Both the position numbers and the translations under genes were made by a program. The notes under the pieces were generated by a model. That model saw only the letters and a list, made by a program, of their open reading frames with translations, searched no databases and was not told the origin of the DNA. A stretch of DNA of 64,000 nucleotides. It comes from Verticillium longisporum (taxonomy: Eukaryota; Ascomycota; Sordariomycetes; Glomerellales; Plectosphaerellaceae). Below are positions 21,805 through 32,168 of this stretch, one piece after another (positions within the stretch are counted from its first letter, which is position 1; every line of letters begins with the position of its first letter). The stretch is from the NCBI GenBank assembly GCA_019188255.1, contig JAETXT010000010.1:1178001-1242000 (forward strand), written 5' to 3'.

Positions 21805-24646
21805 TCACACGTTGTTCTGAGCAAAATTGCTTCTCATCTGGCTCAAAACGCGAATGAATGTAGGCAGGCCCATTTCAACATACACAACGTCCGAACCGAC
21901 CTGGATGCGAGTGCTCGCACGCTGACCATAGACTCGCACATGAGACCTGTATCTCTGAGGTGAACAAGCATCGACGAACCCGGCGACGAAGCCACCCGCC
22001 AAAGACCAAGGATGGTTCGCCGGAAGATTGACGCCTGCCGCGAAAATAGTCGACTGATTGTTCCATCCAAATGCGATCTGCGGGTCGCCTTGCTGGTACG
22101 AGCCGAGCATGTTGACGCCCGCCGCAGCAAACCCGAAAATAGACTGGACGTTGGGGACTCCGTGGGGCACGGCGTGTTGCCCTGCAGCGAAGGCCGCATT
22201 GTAGACCGAGAAGCGTTTCCCGATCATGTTGTAAGCGAGTACGCCGGCATTGCTAGCCTCGAGATCAACTGCGTTGTACGCGTTGTTCTCATTGTTGAGT
22301 GTCGTGTCCCAATTCACAAATTCATCATCGGCATTCAGAAGGTTGCGCTCGGTCTGCGAGAGCCGCGGCCAACCCTGGTTGACCGGAGGAAGCAGAGCCT
22401 CCGTGCTGCCCCCCTTGTTCTTGGCGAGGTCAGCCAGCGCATTCTGGACGATGGGCGTGACGGCTTTGAAGACCACTGGAGCAGCCTTGATGACGACAGG
22501 CCCGACGGTCTTGACGACGGATTTGATCATGTCGAACAGGCCTTCCTGCTCGAGCTTCTTCACGGGCGTGTCCATCAGCGTCAGAAGAGCCGCCTCGCCC
22601 AGAATGGCACGCTCAGTGATGCCGCCCTTGAACTTCCATCCCTGCGGATCCTGGAAAGTCGATTCTGTGCCTCTGGGCTTGACGAGATCATGGAAGTCCT
22701 TGATCGATTGGTCGAGCGGCCGCACGTGAACTCGGAGGCCTTTTCGAATGACCTGTCCCGGGCCATCCGTGACCTCCAAGAAACCCTCCGTATCACTCTC
22801 CGTGAGCTTGCTACCAAGCGTGGTGATAAAAGCTTCGTGGTTTGGGTTGGGGAGCTTGGGCCCGAAGCCGGCGACCTTGGTATCGTTGCTGCGGCCAGGC
22901 CGGAGCTTTGGAATCTCGCTCTCCGTGCCCGGGGGCTTCGGGATGTTGCTGAGGGCAAGGCGCAGTGCGGGCTCTGCGACAGCGCCGACAATCTTGGGGC
23001 CAATTGTCGTGACCAAGGGAGCAAGCTTCTTGACATAGGCACTCATGCTGTCAAAGAAGCCTTCCTGCTGGCACTTGTCATTGCCCATGTGCTTGAGGCA
23101 TGCGATGGCGGCCTCGCCGAGAACAGCCCGCTCAGCGATGCCCTCGTGCGCGTACTGAGACAGCTTGCCAATCTCGGCTTCCGTGCCCCCGGCGCCTCTG
23201 GCAGCGAGCTTGCCCGCGGCACCGAGGGCCGCGCCGGCAAGGGCGGCAACGGGGACGCCGACGGGTCCGAGTGCAATGGGCAAGGCCACGTCAAGGGCGC
23301 TCGTGACGACAGGTGCCACAAAGTTCACAGCCTTGTTCAAGAAGTCGAGGAAGCCTTCTTCGACGCCAGTGATGTTGCCACCCAACGTTCCCGGCCCCCC
23401 GCTGCCGGGCAGTAGGGCCTCTCCTCCGTCCGGTCGGGGGCCTGGTGTTGGCTTCGGCGTGGGCGTGACCTTGGCCTCAGCTGGCACGCTGAAGATCTTG
23501 AGCCATTCCCTCTGGGGCCCCTCAACTGGCTCCGAACGGACCCGAGCATCAGGAGCGCCGTTGTAGACATCGAGGGCGCTGAGGTATTGCTCAAAAACAT
23601 TACCTTCAGGACCAATGACAGACGCCGAGTTCTTTGATCCTCCATAAACGTGCACCCCGATGGCTGTCACGTTTTTGGGATCCGTGGGCCTCTCCAACAG
23701 AACGGGCGAGCCTGAGTTGCCTGAAAATGTCAAGGCCAAACCCACTCGAATTGAGACGGCATCTTACTTACCTCCGTAGGTATCAATGGTGTATTGAAGG
23801 AGACCTTCAGGGTTGCTGCTGCTAAGTCTAGTGTCCCACGACTCGGCATCCTTGAGGTACATCTCCCACATGACGGCTCCCTTCTCGTCGCTGTGTTGGA
23901 TATCGGGGTTGAGTAGGTCACCAGGGTACCCAATGACACCTAGTTTTGCCTGGCTAGCGATCGGTGTCGGACTGTACTTGATCGGGTCCACACCTTCAAA
24001 GCCCGACGACAGCTGGATGAAAGAAAGATCCGCGGCCTCGAAAGACCCATTGTTGTGCCAGCTTTCGGTCGTCATGACAGCCTTTCCGGTGCGAAACTCC
24101 ACCTTGTAGTTACTGTAGATGTCACGGAACTTATCTTTGACATTAGGCTCGGGAGGCATGATGCTCTCCTTGCCACTGTAGCCAATATAGGCTTTGACGT
24201 GGAGCAGGCGGCCCAGCCCGTGAGAATGGTCATAGGCACAATGTCCCGCCGTCACCAGCAGGTCCTTGCGAATGAGCCATCCAGTTGCCATGGCCCAGGG
24301 GTCGTCTTCCGCTTGGTTCTCGAACCGCAGGAACAGTTTGACAATTGCTAATTCGCCATCGAACCGTCAACACCAAGCAGATATCATCAGGGGGGGGAGG
24401 GAGGGTCCTCTCACCTCGATAGACGCCACCTGGCATGAAATCACGTTGGACGACTCGCTCCCTGTTGTCGGCGCCAATGACGCTCTCCTGAAAGCTTCCG
24501 TGGATCAAAGCCTCGGCATGCTCGGGGCGTGTAGGCGACTTATGCTCTTCGTTATCAAGCCCCCAAAGGTACACTCTAGTCCTGGGTTGGGCTTCAACGT
24601 CAGGGTGAGATGTGCCATTGGCACCGTTGATTCCGTTGATCGTCAT
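21805..24646 (-). CDS. V8/trypsin-like serine protease with duplicated C-terminal helical module
   Basis: Three exons (24646-24415, 24347-23772, 23720-21805) give 907 residues. The N-terminal 300 residues are a trypsin/V8-fold protease with an apparently complete triad: His113 in TAGHC, Asp184 in AADLSFIQL, and Ser272 in GNSGSPVLL (that codon region is spliced). The start has no signal peptide (MTINGINGANGTSHPD), so the protein may be cytosolic, non-classically exported, or mis-started. After a Pro-rich linker, a module of about 80 residues occurs twice, near residues 448-526 and 619-698. Each copy pairs an ERAxLGEAA helix with EGxFDxMxxxVKxxxPxV and a long Val/Ala/Pro amphipathic stretch; a partial third copy (EGFLDFLNKAVNFVAPVV) lies near 388-420. 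The last 190 residues resemble no family I recognise. The catalytic domain is well supported; the role of the tail is unknown. Confidence 0.8.
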
Positions 24647-25938
24647 GATTGAGAAAGTGATATAGAATGCAGATCTGAGTTTGGCTGAAGATAAAGGTAG
24701 AATGAGATGAGTCTGAAGAGACACGGCTGTTGAGGATGGATTGTCTCTCTCTTATAGGCACCGGCCGATGAACATTTCCCCTCTTCAACCAGAAGACCAC
24801 TTCTCCTCTGCCTGGTCTGACTCCAGAGCTGAGGTCGTCCATCAAGGTGCGGTGATCAGTGCCTCATGGGTACACTGTTGCCCATCTCCATATCCAAGTA
24901 CTGGGGGTTAGGTTGGTGGTATTCGCACAACCAAACTGTCACTCCCTGCTCCTACGAATTGGGAAGCTCAGCCAGCCAGCTTCTCTCAAAGTGCATGGCT
25001 AAGGAGGTAGCATTGGTCAAAATCTGGAAAATCCTGTGAAGTCAGCTTCGCTCTTAAGCAGATGTCTCGCAGCACGCGGGGTTATGACGCGGTGAGAGCC
25101 AGCTCAGCACTTGATGTGGTCAAGGTACAATTGCCCCCATAAGCCTTTCATTGGCCACTTGGTACTCAATTAGCCACTGAAGCAAACAAACAACACAATC
25201 ATTCAAAGTCAATAGCCACTCTAGTCTTAGTTTCACCGACAATCTTAACACGACTTGGCTATAGGTGTGTCAACGGCAAGCACCATCGTTTTCCTTACTG
25301 AATTGGTGCACGATCTAGACCGAGCCCAAAGGAATGAAACCAGTGGCGTCAGCGGAAGCACCGACTATGCTCACCACACACATGGGCGTCCAAGCTCGAA
25401 CAGGCAATGCGAGCGGCATGAAGCCTAGCTGAGAGCCCTTCTCTGAGGACTTGTGAGCCAGCTGACGTCCCAAAGCAAGATCTGAGCTATTGGAATCTGA
25501 GTGTAGAAGCCCTTCCGTCAACTATTAAGGCTTCCCCATACATGAAATGTCTTACGGCACGGCGCGCACCGAATGTGCTGCTCAGCTATCAGCTTTACAT
25601 TGAGTGCTGACATGCATGACGACTAGTCCATCGCGTCTGCCGATCGTTGCTCTCTGCCCTACGCATGGTGTAAGCGCGTGGGACCCCTTTAAGCTTAAGC
25701 TGTCTGCAATGGGACGTGGCGATTACTGTGCAATGTAATCCTCACGGCGTGTGGGCGCAGTCATGAGACCAGGGGTCCCGACCTAGGTATGGACTGGGAC
25801 TGGGCCGCGGGGAGTTTATGCAGGCTGGGTCAATATTGTTCGTCGATTGAAGTCCGAATCTGCTGCCCCTCCTCCCATTGCGATAATACCCATAAATCTC
25901 GAAGAAAAGCACGCTAAACGATGGCCTTTGGAGATGAT
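24647..25938. other. Intergenic
   Basis: About 1.3 kb containing the protease promoter and the 3' flank of the HsbA gene. No gene or repeat was recognised. Confidence 0.5.
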
Positions 25939-26514
25939 TCATGAGTAGACCTCTATGGCATCCTCCAACGCAAGTGTAATTGTCTCGACCGCCTCGTCGG
26001 CCTGGTCCCGGAGACTCGGCTCGACCCAACGCACCAGTGCATCGCTGAGTGACAGGTGATCCTCCAGCAGGAGTTCCAAGCCCAGCCTCGCGAAAGCCCC
26101 GGATTGCAGACGGTCAAAGGCAGGCTTCTTTCTGATGACAAGCTCCGTCGCCCGCGGGTTCGTGATCACCAAAGTCTGCTCGACCAAGTCGATGATGGCC
26201 TGAGAATCTTCCTTGGAGAATTGTGTTTCGATGCGTTTCGCATTCACAAAAGCTTTGCGGTTGGCCGCGTGGACGTTGAGGAAGTTGGTGCCAACGATGA
26301 CGAGTTTCGGGACGTCGAGTAACCCGCCTTCAAAGGGGTCGAGGGCCGAAATCAGTTTCTTGACTGCTGTATCGATTCCATTGATATCCCTGGCGACAGA
26401 CTCGCGCGTGACCTGAATAGAACGCGAAAAGTCTTCGGAGAACTCAGTCGGGAGCGTGCTGGCGAAAGTAAGGGGCAGACACGCTAAGAAACCCAATATG
26501 CTGTGAAGGTGCAT
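25939..26514 (-). CDS. HsbA-type hydrophobic-surface-binding / cell-wall galactomannoprotein
   Basis: Single-exon secreted protein of 191 residues of the HsbA family (hydrophobic surface binding protein A). In Aspergillus, HsbA adsorbs to hydrophobic surfaces and recruits a cutinase. A signal peptide (MHLHSILGFLACLPLTFA) starts at 26514. The body is helical: SIQVTRESVARDINGIDTAV, then KKLISALDPFEGG, and later QAIIDLVEQTLVITNPRATE, followed by LELLLEDHLSLSDAL and ADEAVETITLALEDAIEVYS. Length and helix spacing fit the family. It sits between two other surface or secretory-type genes, but no shared regulation can be shown from sequence. Confidence 0.83.
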   Translation of the reverse strand: MHLHSILGFLACLPLTFASTLPTEFSEDFSRSIQVTRESVARDINGIDTAVKKLISALDPFEGGLLDVPKLVIVGTNFLNVHAANRKAFVNAKRIETQFSKEDSQAIIDLVEQTLVITNPRATELVIRKKPAFDRLQSGAFARLGLELLLEDHLSLSDALVRWVEPSLRDQADEAVETITLALEDAIEVYS

Positions 26515-27340
26515 GATGAAGGCTGCGCGAGTTGCCCAAACTGAGCTGTAAGGGGCAATTGAAGGTGGGCCCGATGCAGCAGGTTTGCGAAGCATCTTAT
26601 GTACCCAGGCTATTCGACGCGCCATGCAATATCATGCATGCAAGGGAGGTGATCAATTCCTCAACGCAGCATCTCGTTGTCTCTGATCTGTGCGATTGGA
26701 ACAAGGGTCCTTGAAGAAGACATGCGATGCAAGCTATGGCATTCCGACTCGATCGAGTGAGACATGCAGAGCGGGTGTCGAAGGCGTACACAGCCCGACT
26801 CCATCATTGGTAGACCACCAAGTGTCTGGTAGACGCAAGGATGACTGGCCAAGGGTGCCATGTATAGCAACTGGATTCTTTTGGGTTCATAACGTGAAAG
26901 CGACAAATTTAAACGATCGGGATCATAATCTGGGGCACCTTGGCTTACCTATTCTGTCGTCAGTGTTACTAATTGAGGTCAGATGGCCGCTAACAAATAC
27001 TGCACGTCGGACTCGGATCCCTGAACTCACAATCTGGCGGTACAGCGCGCAACTTACGCCATAGGAATGGCAGGGTTGCAGTCTCTAGCGATGACCTTTG
27101 GAATTGCGAAACGCTTCACCAAAACTTTGGACTCACATTTCCCTTGAGCCTTCGGCAGAGCTGGAACTCTGCGACAACCCAATCTTGCGGCCTGAATGCT
27201 GTCCTATGCCTCAGTTAGGAACAGCAAGGAGCGGCCAGGCACAATGGGTTAGTATTTCATCAAAAGATTCTCCCACACGGAGGCACACCACAGTGGTCAC
27301 ATATTTGACATGTTAGACATTAGTATCAGTTGCGTCCTGG
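26515..27340. other. Intergenic
   Basis: HsbA promoter and 3' flank of the pepsin-like gene. No feature was recognised. Confidence 0.5.
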
Positions 27341-29127
27341 CTACCCCTGAGCTGGGGACTTTGCCCTCGGCACATGGGCGACATCAGGCTCTCGGACAAC
27401 ACTAGCGACATCTGTTTCCTTCGGCATATCCGGCTGCTTGGACCTCTGCTTCTCCGACATCTCTGGCTGCTCCCCCATCACGATAGGCACAGCTGCATCC
27501 GCAGGTGGCGCCGCTGCAGGCCTCGCAGGAAGAGGGGGCGGCGGCTGTTCGGCCTCCACGTCCGTCGTCGTTGTCGTCACAGCTGGCACCTTGGGGAACC
27601 CCGCACGGCCAACCACCAGCATGCCAGGAGGATGTTCAATTTTCCCCAACCCGGCCTCCTCTTTCCTCACGCGACGGCACCGCACGATCGCCCAGGTTGC
27701 GAGGGCCGCGATGATGAGACCAGTGCCGCCTAGACTGGCGCCGATGGCAATCTTTTGCCAGTCCTGCAAGCCAGATGGATATTCCCGGTCATTGCCACTG
27801 CCAGGCCGCATGTCGCTGCACGGCTGGTACGACCAGCAGTTACGCTCCCCGACCTCGTCGGAGCTGGGGACGAGAGCGCCATAGAAATCGAACGGGACAA
27901 TGTTGGACTGGCTGTCGCCTCCCAAAGATAACGGCGCCATGGCCAGTTCCTCGTTGGCCAGGTCGAACACGGTATACGTGTTCTTGAGCAAGGAACCCCC
28001 AATGACCCAGTCGCTGTCATTGGCGTCGTTGGCGGATCCCGACGACGTGTTCTGGCTCTGGATGCCGAGTAAACACAACGGGTTTGCCTCCTCACCATCC
28101 TCCAGGTACCAGCTGTTTGAGTCGAGAGGCCAAACGTCGGCGGGAATGATCAGATCCTTGAGGTCAACCGTCAGCGTGTAGCCGCCCACGCCGCCGAGCT
28201 CGAGGGCCACCTGGCCGGTCATGTTGTCCCGCCACGCGCAGGGGACGGTGGCCTGGCCGCTGTAGTAGTCGACCTCGGCGCGTGCCAGCTCCCAGATACG
28301 CTCGGCGATGCTCCATGGCAGGTTCGACAGCAGGGTCGGGGGTGAGACGGCAATGTACGTGCCCGTACCGAGGTTGGCGAGCGGCTGCAGGATGCGGTTC
28401 TCCGTGTCAAGGCGCGAGCCGTTGATCGAGGCAACCAGGGCGTAGAAGCCGACGTACTGCATGGCGTACTTGTAGACCTGGAAGCGCTGGAGCCGGCCGG
28501 TATAGCGGCTCGCGTCGACGGCGCCGAGGAGCAAGGAGCCGGAGGCGGTGTCTTCGTCTTCGGTCCAGAGGCTGAAGGCCGTCGAGTTGATGAGGCCCGT
28601 CTCGGTCATGCGGTCGAGGAACGAGGGTGTGCCGTAGGACGCGTTGTAGCCAAGGGCAAGGCGGCCGAGGCTGAGGTCGGTCTGGCGGCCAAGTCCCATG
28701 GTCAGGTTCGTAATGTCCGTGTCGCCGACGGAAATGGTCTCGCGAATGTCGTCACCGCGAACATAGTACCCTGAGGCATAGAACTCGTCAAAGCTGTCGA
28801 CGGCATCGCGGATAAACGTCTTGGACGAGAAGGTGTCGAAGCTGCCGTAGTCGCAGCCGCTCAGGAAGATGTTGCCGTCGCATGCTTCCTTGTCAGGCAC
28901 CCAAGTGTTGTAGGAGTAGAGGTCGAGGGCCAGGGAGATTTCCTGAGGGGGTTGCCGACGGTAACATTGACGACGTAATCGAGAACATCAGCAACGAAGT
29001 TGGTCTTGGTCTGCACTTGACGCCTTGGCGTGCTGGTGAAAGGAGCGCGATGCCGCGAGACGGGAAATTGGACCTGGGCAACAGCGCTGGCTACCAGGAG
29101 CAAGAGCAAAAAGCGAAGGGACGCCAT
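27341..29127 (-). CDS. Membrane-anchored pepsin-like (A1) protein with degenerate catalytic motifs; one-base frameshift
   Basis: Starts at 29127 with a signal peptide (MASLRFLLLLLVASAVAQ). The lobe-1 strand DYVVNVTVGNP is cut by a frameshift at the G run 28947-28951 (C run on the coding strand). The continuation ISLALDLYSYNTWVPDKEAC lies in the -1 frame. One extra C gives NPPQEISLALD and a 595-residue protein. The fold matches yapsin-like A1 proteins: GYNASYGTPSFLDRM, DWVIGGSLLKNTYTVFDL, then a transmembrane helix (IAIGASLGGTGLIIAALATW), a basic stop-transfer segment RCRRVRK and a Pro-rich cytosolic tail. The catalytic DTGS motif is replaced by DLYS, and the second by NLGTGT, which lacks the Asp. 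I infer a non-catalytic, perhaps binding or sensor, homologue. The frameshift is probably a sequencing artefact. Confidence 0.82.
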
Positions 29128-29330
29128 CGCAAAGGAAGGCAAAAAGAGTGTGTTTGGGCCAAAGCGTGGCTAGAGGGGTGTTGCATGCTGCTACTCTGTT
29201 TCCACTGGAATGTAGATGATGATCCCCCTCAGTGTAGGGCTGATCATGGTGGAGCGCGAACTGCTGTGAAAGGCGAACAAAGGGTTTGAAGATGGAGGGA
29301 AGAGGGCGAGAGGGGGAGACCCAGAATGCC

Positions 29331-29360
29331 GACCCAGTCCGACCCAGTCCGACCCAGTCC
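29331..29360. repeat. 10-bp tandem repeat GACCCAGTCC x3
   Basis: Three perfect copies, about 200 bases upstream of the pepsin-like gene start. Confidence 0.95.
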
Positions 29361-29507
29361 TTCACAGGGGTCGCCCTGATGCTTGTGATTGACTTTCAGG
29401 GATGTTGGGCAGAGAGAAAGAAATGAGGGCGGGGGCTCGTCCACAGCCATCTTGGCATGGCCTGTTTGCTGTGCCGCCTGCGCCCCACGCTGGCGCCTCC
29501 TGAGCTG

Positions 29508-29584
29508 CTCGGTGGGCGGCCTGGCTTCTCGGTGGGTGGCCTGGCTTCTCGGTGGGCAGCCTAGCTTTTCGGTGTGTAACCTGG
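29508..29584. repeat. 20-bp tandem repeat, about 3.8 units
   Basis: Units of CTCGGTGGGCGGCCTGGCTT with increasing divergence towards the right; the last is incomplete and more changed (TTCGGTGTGTAACCTGG). Confidence 0.9.
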
Positions 29585-29821
29585 GTGTTCCTTCCCCTTT
29601 GCGTCCCCTCCATTCAGTAAGGTATCGGTAAGAAGAGGTGAGATCAGTTTCACCGAGAGGACTTCCCTTGATCTGCTGCCTGGTATTGACCATCTCTCTA
29701 CCTACGACGAAAGTCTTCCATCGAAACTGTTTCATCATCAACAAAAGACACACCGAGCGCCCTGCCTGCACGAAACCCAAATGAAATCCCCGTACCGAAT
29801 CCCACCGAATTCTACCCTGCT

Positions 29822-32168
29822 CTAAACCTTCTGAGCTTCGGGGACCGCCTCCGCAGGCTCTCCCATTTGCGCAGCGTCCTCGGCCGGCTGCACATTCTTG
29901 ACATCTTCTTTGGAGGTCTCAGCTTCCGTTGGCTCAGGCCGGTCTACCTTGGTCTCTTCAGTCGACTTGCCATCAGAAGGCACCGCTTCGATCGAAACGT
30001 CCTTGCCAGAATCGTTATCCGCAATGACTGGCTTGGTGGCTGGCACATCGGGCTCCTTTTTCTCGACAGCTTCGTCCTGCTGTTCGCCTGGCGCAGAATC
30101 CTTCTCGACCTGAACATCTTGGGCCTGCTCGGCGGGCACAGACTCCTGCTTGTTGATCTCCCTCACGGGCTCTTCCGCGTCCTTCTCCGCAGGCGCATCC
30201 GCAGGCTCCTCTACGGACGTCTCCGAGGGCTTCTCGACAGGCTCCTCTACGGATTTCTTCGCGGCATCATCCGTGGTCTCAGCCTTCTTTTCGCCCTGTT
30301 TTTCGTCCTGTGTCTCAGCTCCGTCCTTGTCAGAGGCAGGCTGCTTCTTCGAAAAGATGTTGTAGCTGGGCATCGAGACCTGTCCAAGCGACGACACGGC
30401 AGACGGCACAGAAGGCATGGATGGGATCTGCACGGCCGGCAGGTTCGGCATGTTAGGCAGCTTGCCGGACCACCAGCTCTTCGAGTCGGTTCCCGTCTGC
30501 TGAGCGATGGCGAAGAGGTACTGCATGTACGTCTGCTTTTGTTTCTCGGCATCGTCGCCGCCGGTCTCGCCGTCGCTGGACAGCGGTACGAGCGACGAAG
30601 CAGCCGCAATGTCCAGGGGCGACTCGTCAGGCACGTCACCGTCAATGGGTGCGTCGGGACCGCCCTTCTTCTGGGCCTCCTCGGCACCCTTCTCACCAGC
30701 CTCGAGCGTCTCCTTGACGGTGTTGTCCTCGGCAGCCTCCTCGGGGGCGGGCTTGCGGAACTTGGGGTCGTCAAAGACGTCCTCTTCGTTGAGGAACCAC
30801 TTCTTGACGAGCTGCGCTGCCTCGTCGGTCATGCGCTCGTAGCCCTTGTTTTTCTCCGGTCGGAACATGGACATGTGCGCCTGCACCTCGTCTTCCGAGG
30901 TGCGCATGATGCACCGCGTGAAAATGTCGCTGGCGGGGTGGTCGCCTTCGGGAATGGCGCAAAAGGTACGCTCCGGCACAAAGTAGCCTCCGCTCCACGT
31001 GCCGTTCTCGCCGAGCGACGTGTAAAAGTCCTTGATGCCGACGCCCTTGAGGGCGGCCATACGATCGAGCCGACGACTGAGCTCCTTCTGCTTCAGCAGC
31101 GTGCCGACAAAGGTGAAGTGGTCAGACAGCCAGGCGAACGAGTGGCCGACGTTGCCGCGGTTGATGTACGCGAGGCCTTGCCCCACCGACTCCATGCTCG
31201 AGCGGTAGCCCTCGACGACCGTGTCCTTGTTGATGTTCTTCATGCTCTTCATGCCGCTAATGATGGCCTCGCGGTGGATATACGCCGTGACACCGCCGGC
31301 GGCGATGGCGCCCACGGTGCCCGTGCGCACAGCCACGAGCTGCCACGTCTTCCAGCCGGGGCTCGAGGAAGGGTTCGACGCGACGGCGGCGCGCCCTGCG
31401 GCTCTCTGCATGCCGAGGCGGCTGAGGCTCGCCGGCGCGGCGGCACCGAGAGCGGTCATGACGTTGAAGACGCTGCTGACCTTTTGGTAGTTGGAGAAGG
31501 CGCCGTAGACGAACATGGACCGCGCGAGGCCATTGTATGCCGTGTCAAAGGTGAGAATACCCTGGATGAGAGGGAAGATTGGTGTGTTGTCGTCGGGGCT
31601 CTTGTCAGCCCGTTCGCTGACGGCGCGGAAAAGCGTGTCGGCAGCCACGAAGCCACTGAACAGTGTCAAACCAGCTCTCGAGTAAAGTGAAGGCCGAGTA
31701 CACTTACCCCATGGAGTGTGCTACGAGAACAACACCGACCTTTCGGTCGTTGGGCGGCCATGGTTCATCGAGATGCTCTTTGCGAACATCGATCACTCTC
31801 TCCTTGAGCCTACACTATGCGATCAGCCTCGCTTCACAGTGTTGTTGCGTTGTGACCTCGGGGGGGGCCTTACCATTCCAGAAAGGATTCGGTGGCTTGC
31901 TCAAGCTCGCCTTTCGTCTCATACTTGGGGTAGACGACTGACTCGACTTTGTGGTCGGGGACCTGTTTGGCTACTTGCTGTTTGAGGTCCTGTAAAGGGG
32001 TCAGTAGATGCTGGGCACATTTAAGAGTAGGGAAACTGACATAAGGAAATTCTTGAAAGGTATCATCGTCACCCTGCAATATTGATGTTAGGAACAGATG
32101 GTGCAGAGAGCTTCAGTGACACTCGCCTTGAACCCATGAATGAAACAAAGAAGCAAAACTCGTGACAT
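29822..32168 (-). CDS. DUF676-type alpha/beta-hydrolase (putative serine esterase/lipase) with long acidic tail
   Basis: Five exons on the minus strand (32168-32127, 32073-32041, 31989-31874, 31809-31708, 31655-29822) encode 708 residues. The hydrolase core begins MSRVLLLCFIHGFKGDDDTF, with the oxyanion HGFKG loop. It continues VVYPKYETKGELEQA and has the nucleophile elbow VLVAHSMGGF with Ser96, then ILTFDTAYNGLA. The family is that of intracellular serine esterases (DUF676). A Gly/Ala-rich possible membrane helix (VGAIAAGGVTAYIH) follows. From about residue 330 the chain is a disordered Glu/Ala/Pro/Lys-rich tail of over 350 residues (repeated EEPV, EKP, AEK). Intron 1 has a GC donor (AAG|GCGAGT); no GT donor keeps the HGFKG frame. 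The exon structure is my reconstruction; the substrate is unknown. Confidence 0.83.
32074..32126 (-). other. Non-canonical GC-AG intron
   Basis: Donor GCGAGT and acceptor TTGCAG, 53 nt. It joins FIHGFK to GDDDTF, which restores the family oxyanion motif. GC-AG introns are a known minority class in fungi. Confidence 0.75.

Larger units (their letters stand above)
29128..29821. other. Intergenic with two tandem repeats
   Basis: Promoter side of the pepsin-like gene and 3' side of the hydrolase gene. It contains the 10-bp and 20-bp repeats listed separately. Confidence 0.5.

Noticed and set aside
21497..21824. Repetitive open frames over the 15-bp minisatellite (LAISP and LPEER repeats)
   Set aside because: They arise because the unit is a multiple of three. 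The surrounding sequence gives no gene support.
22012..23415. 467-codon open frame antisense to the serine protease
   Set aside because: No domain. It mirrors the repeated sense-strand modules.
23771..23771. Protease and its N-terminal half as two separate genes
   Set aside because: A 51-nt GT-AG intron joins TYG to GNSGS, placing the catalytic Ser in frame with the His and Asp.
29867..31690. 607-codon open frame antisense to the DUF676 hydrolase
   Set aside because: Arg/Leu/His-rich translation without motifs. The sense strand has the AHSMGG hydrolase and a consistent five-exon structure.
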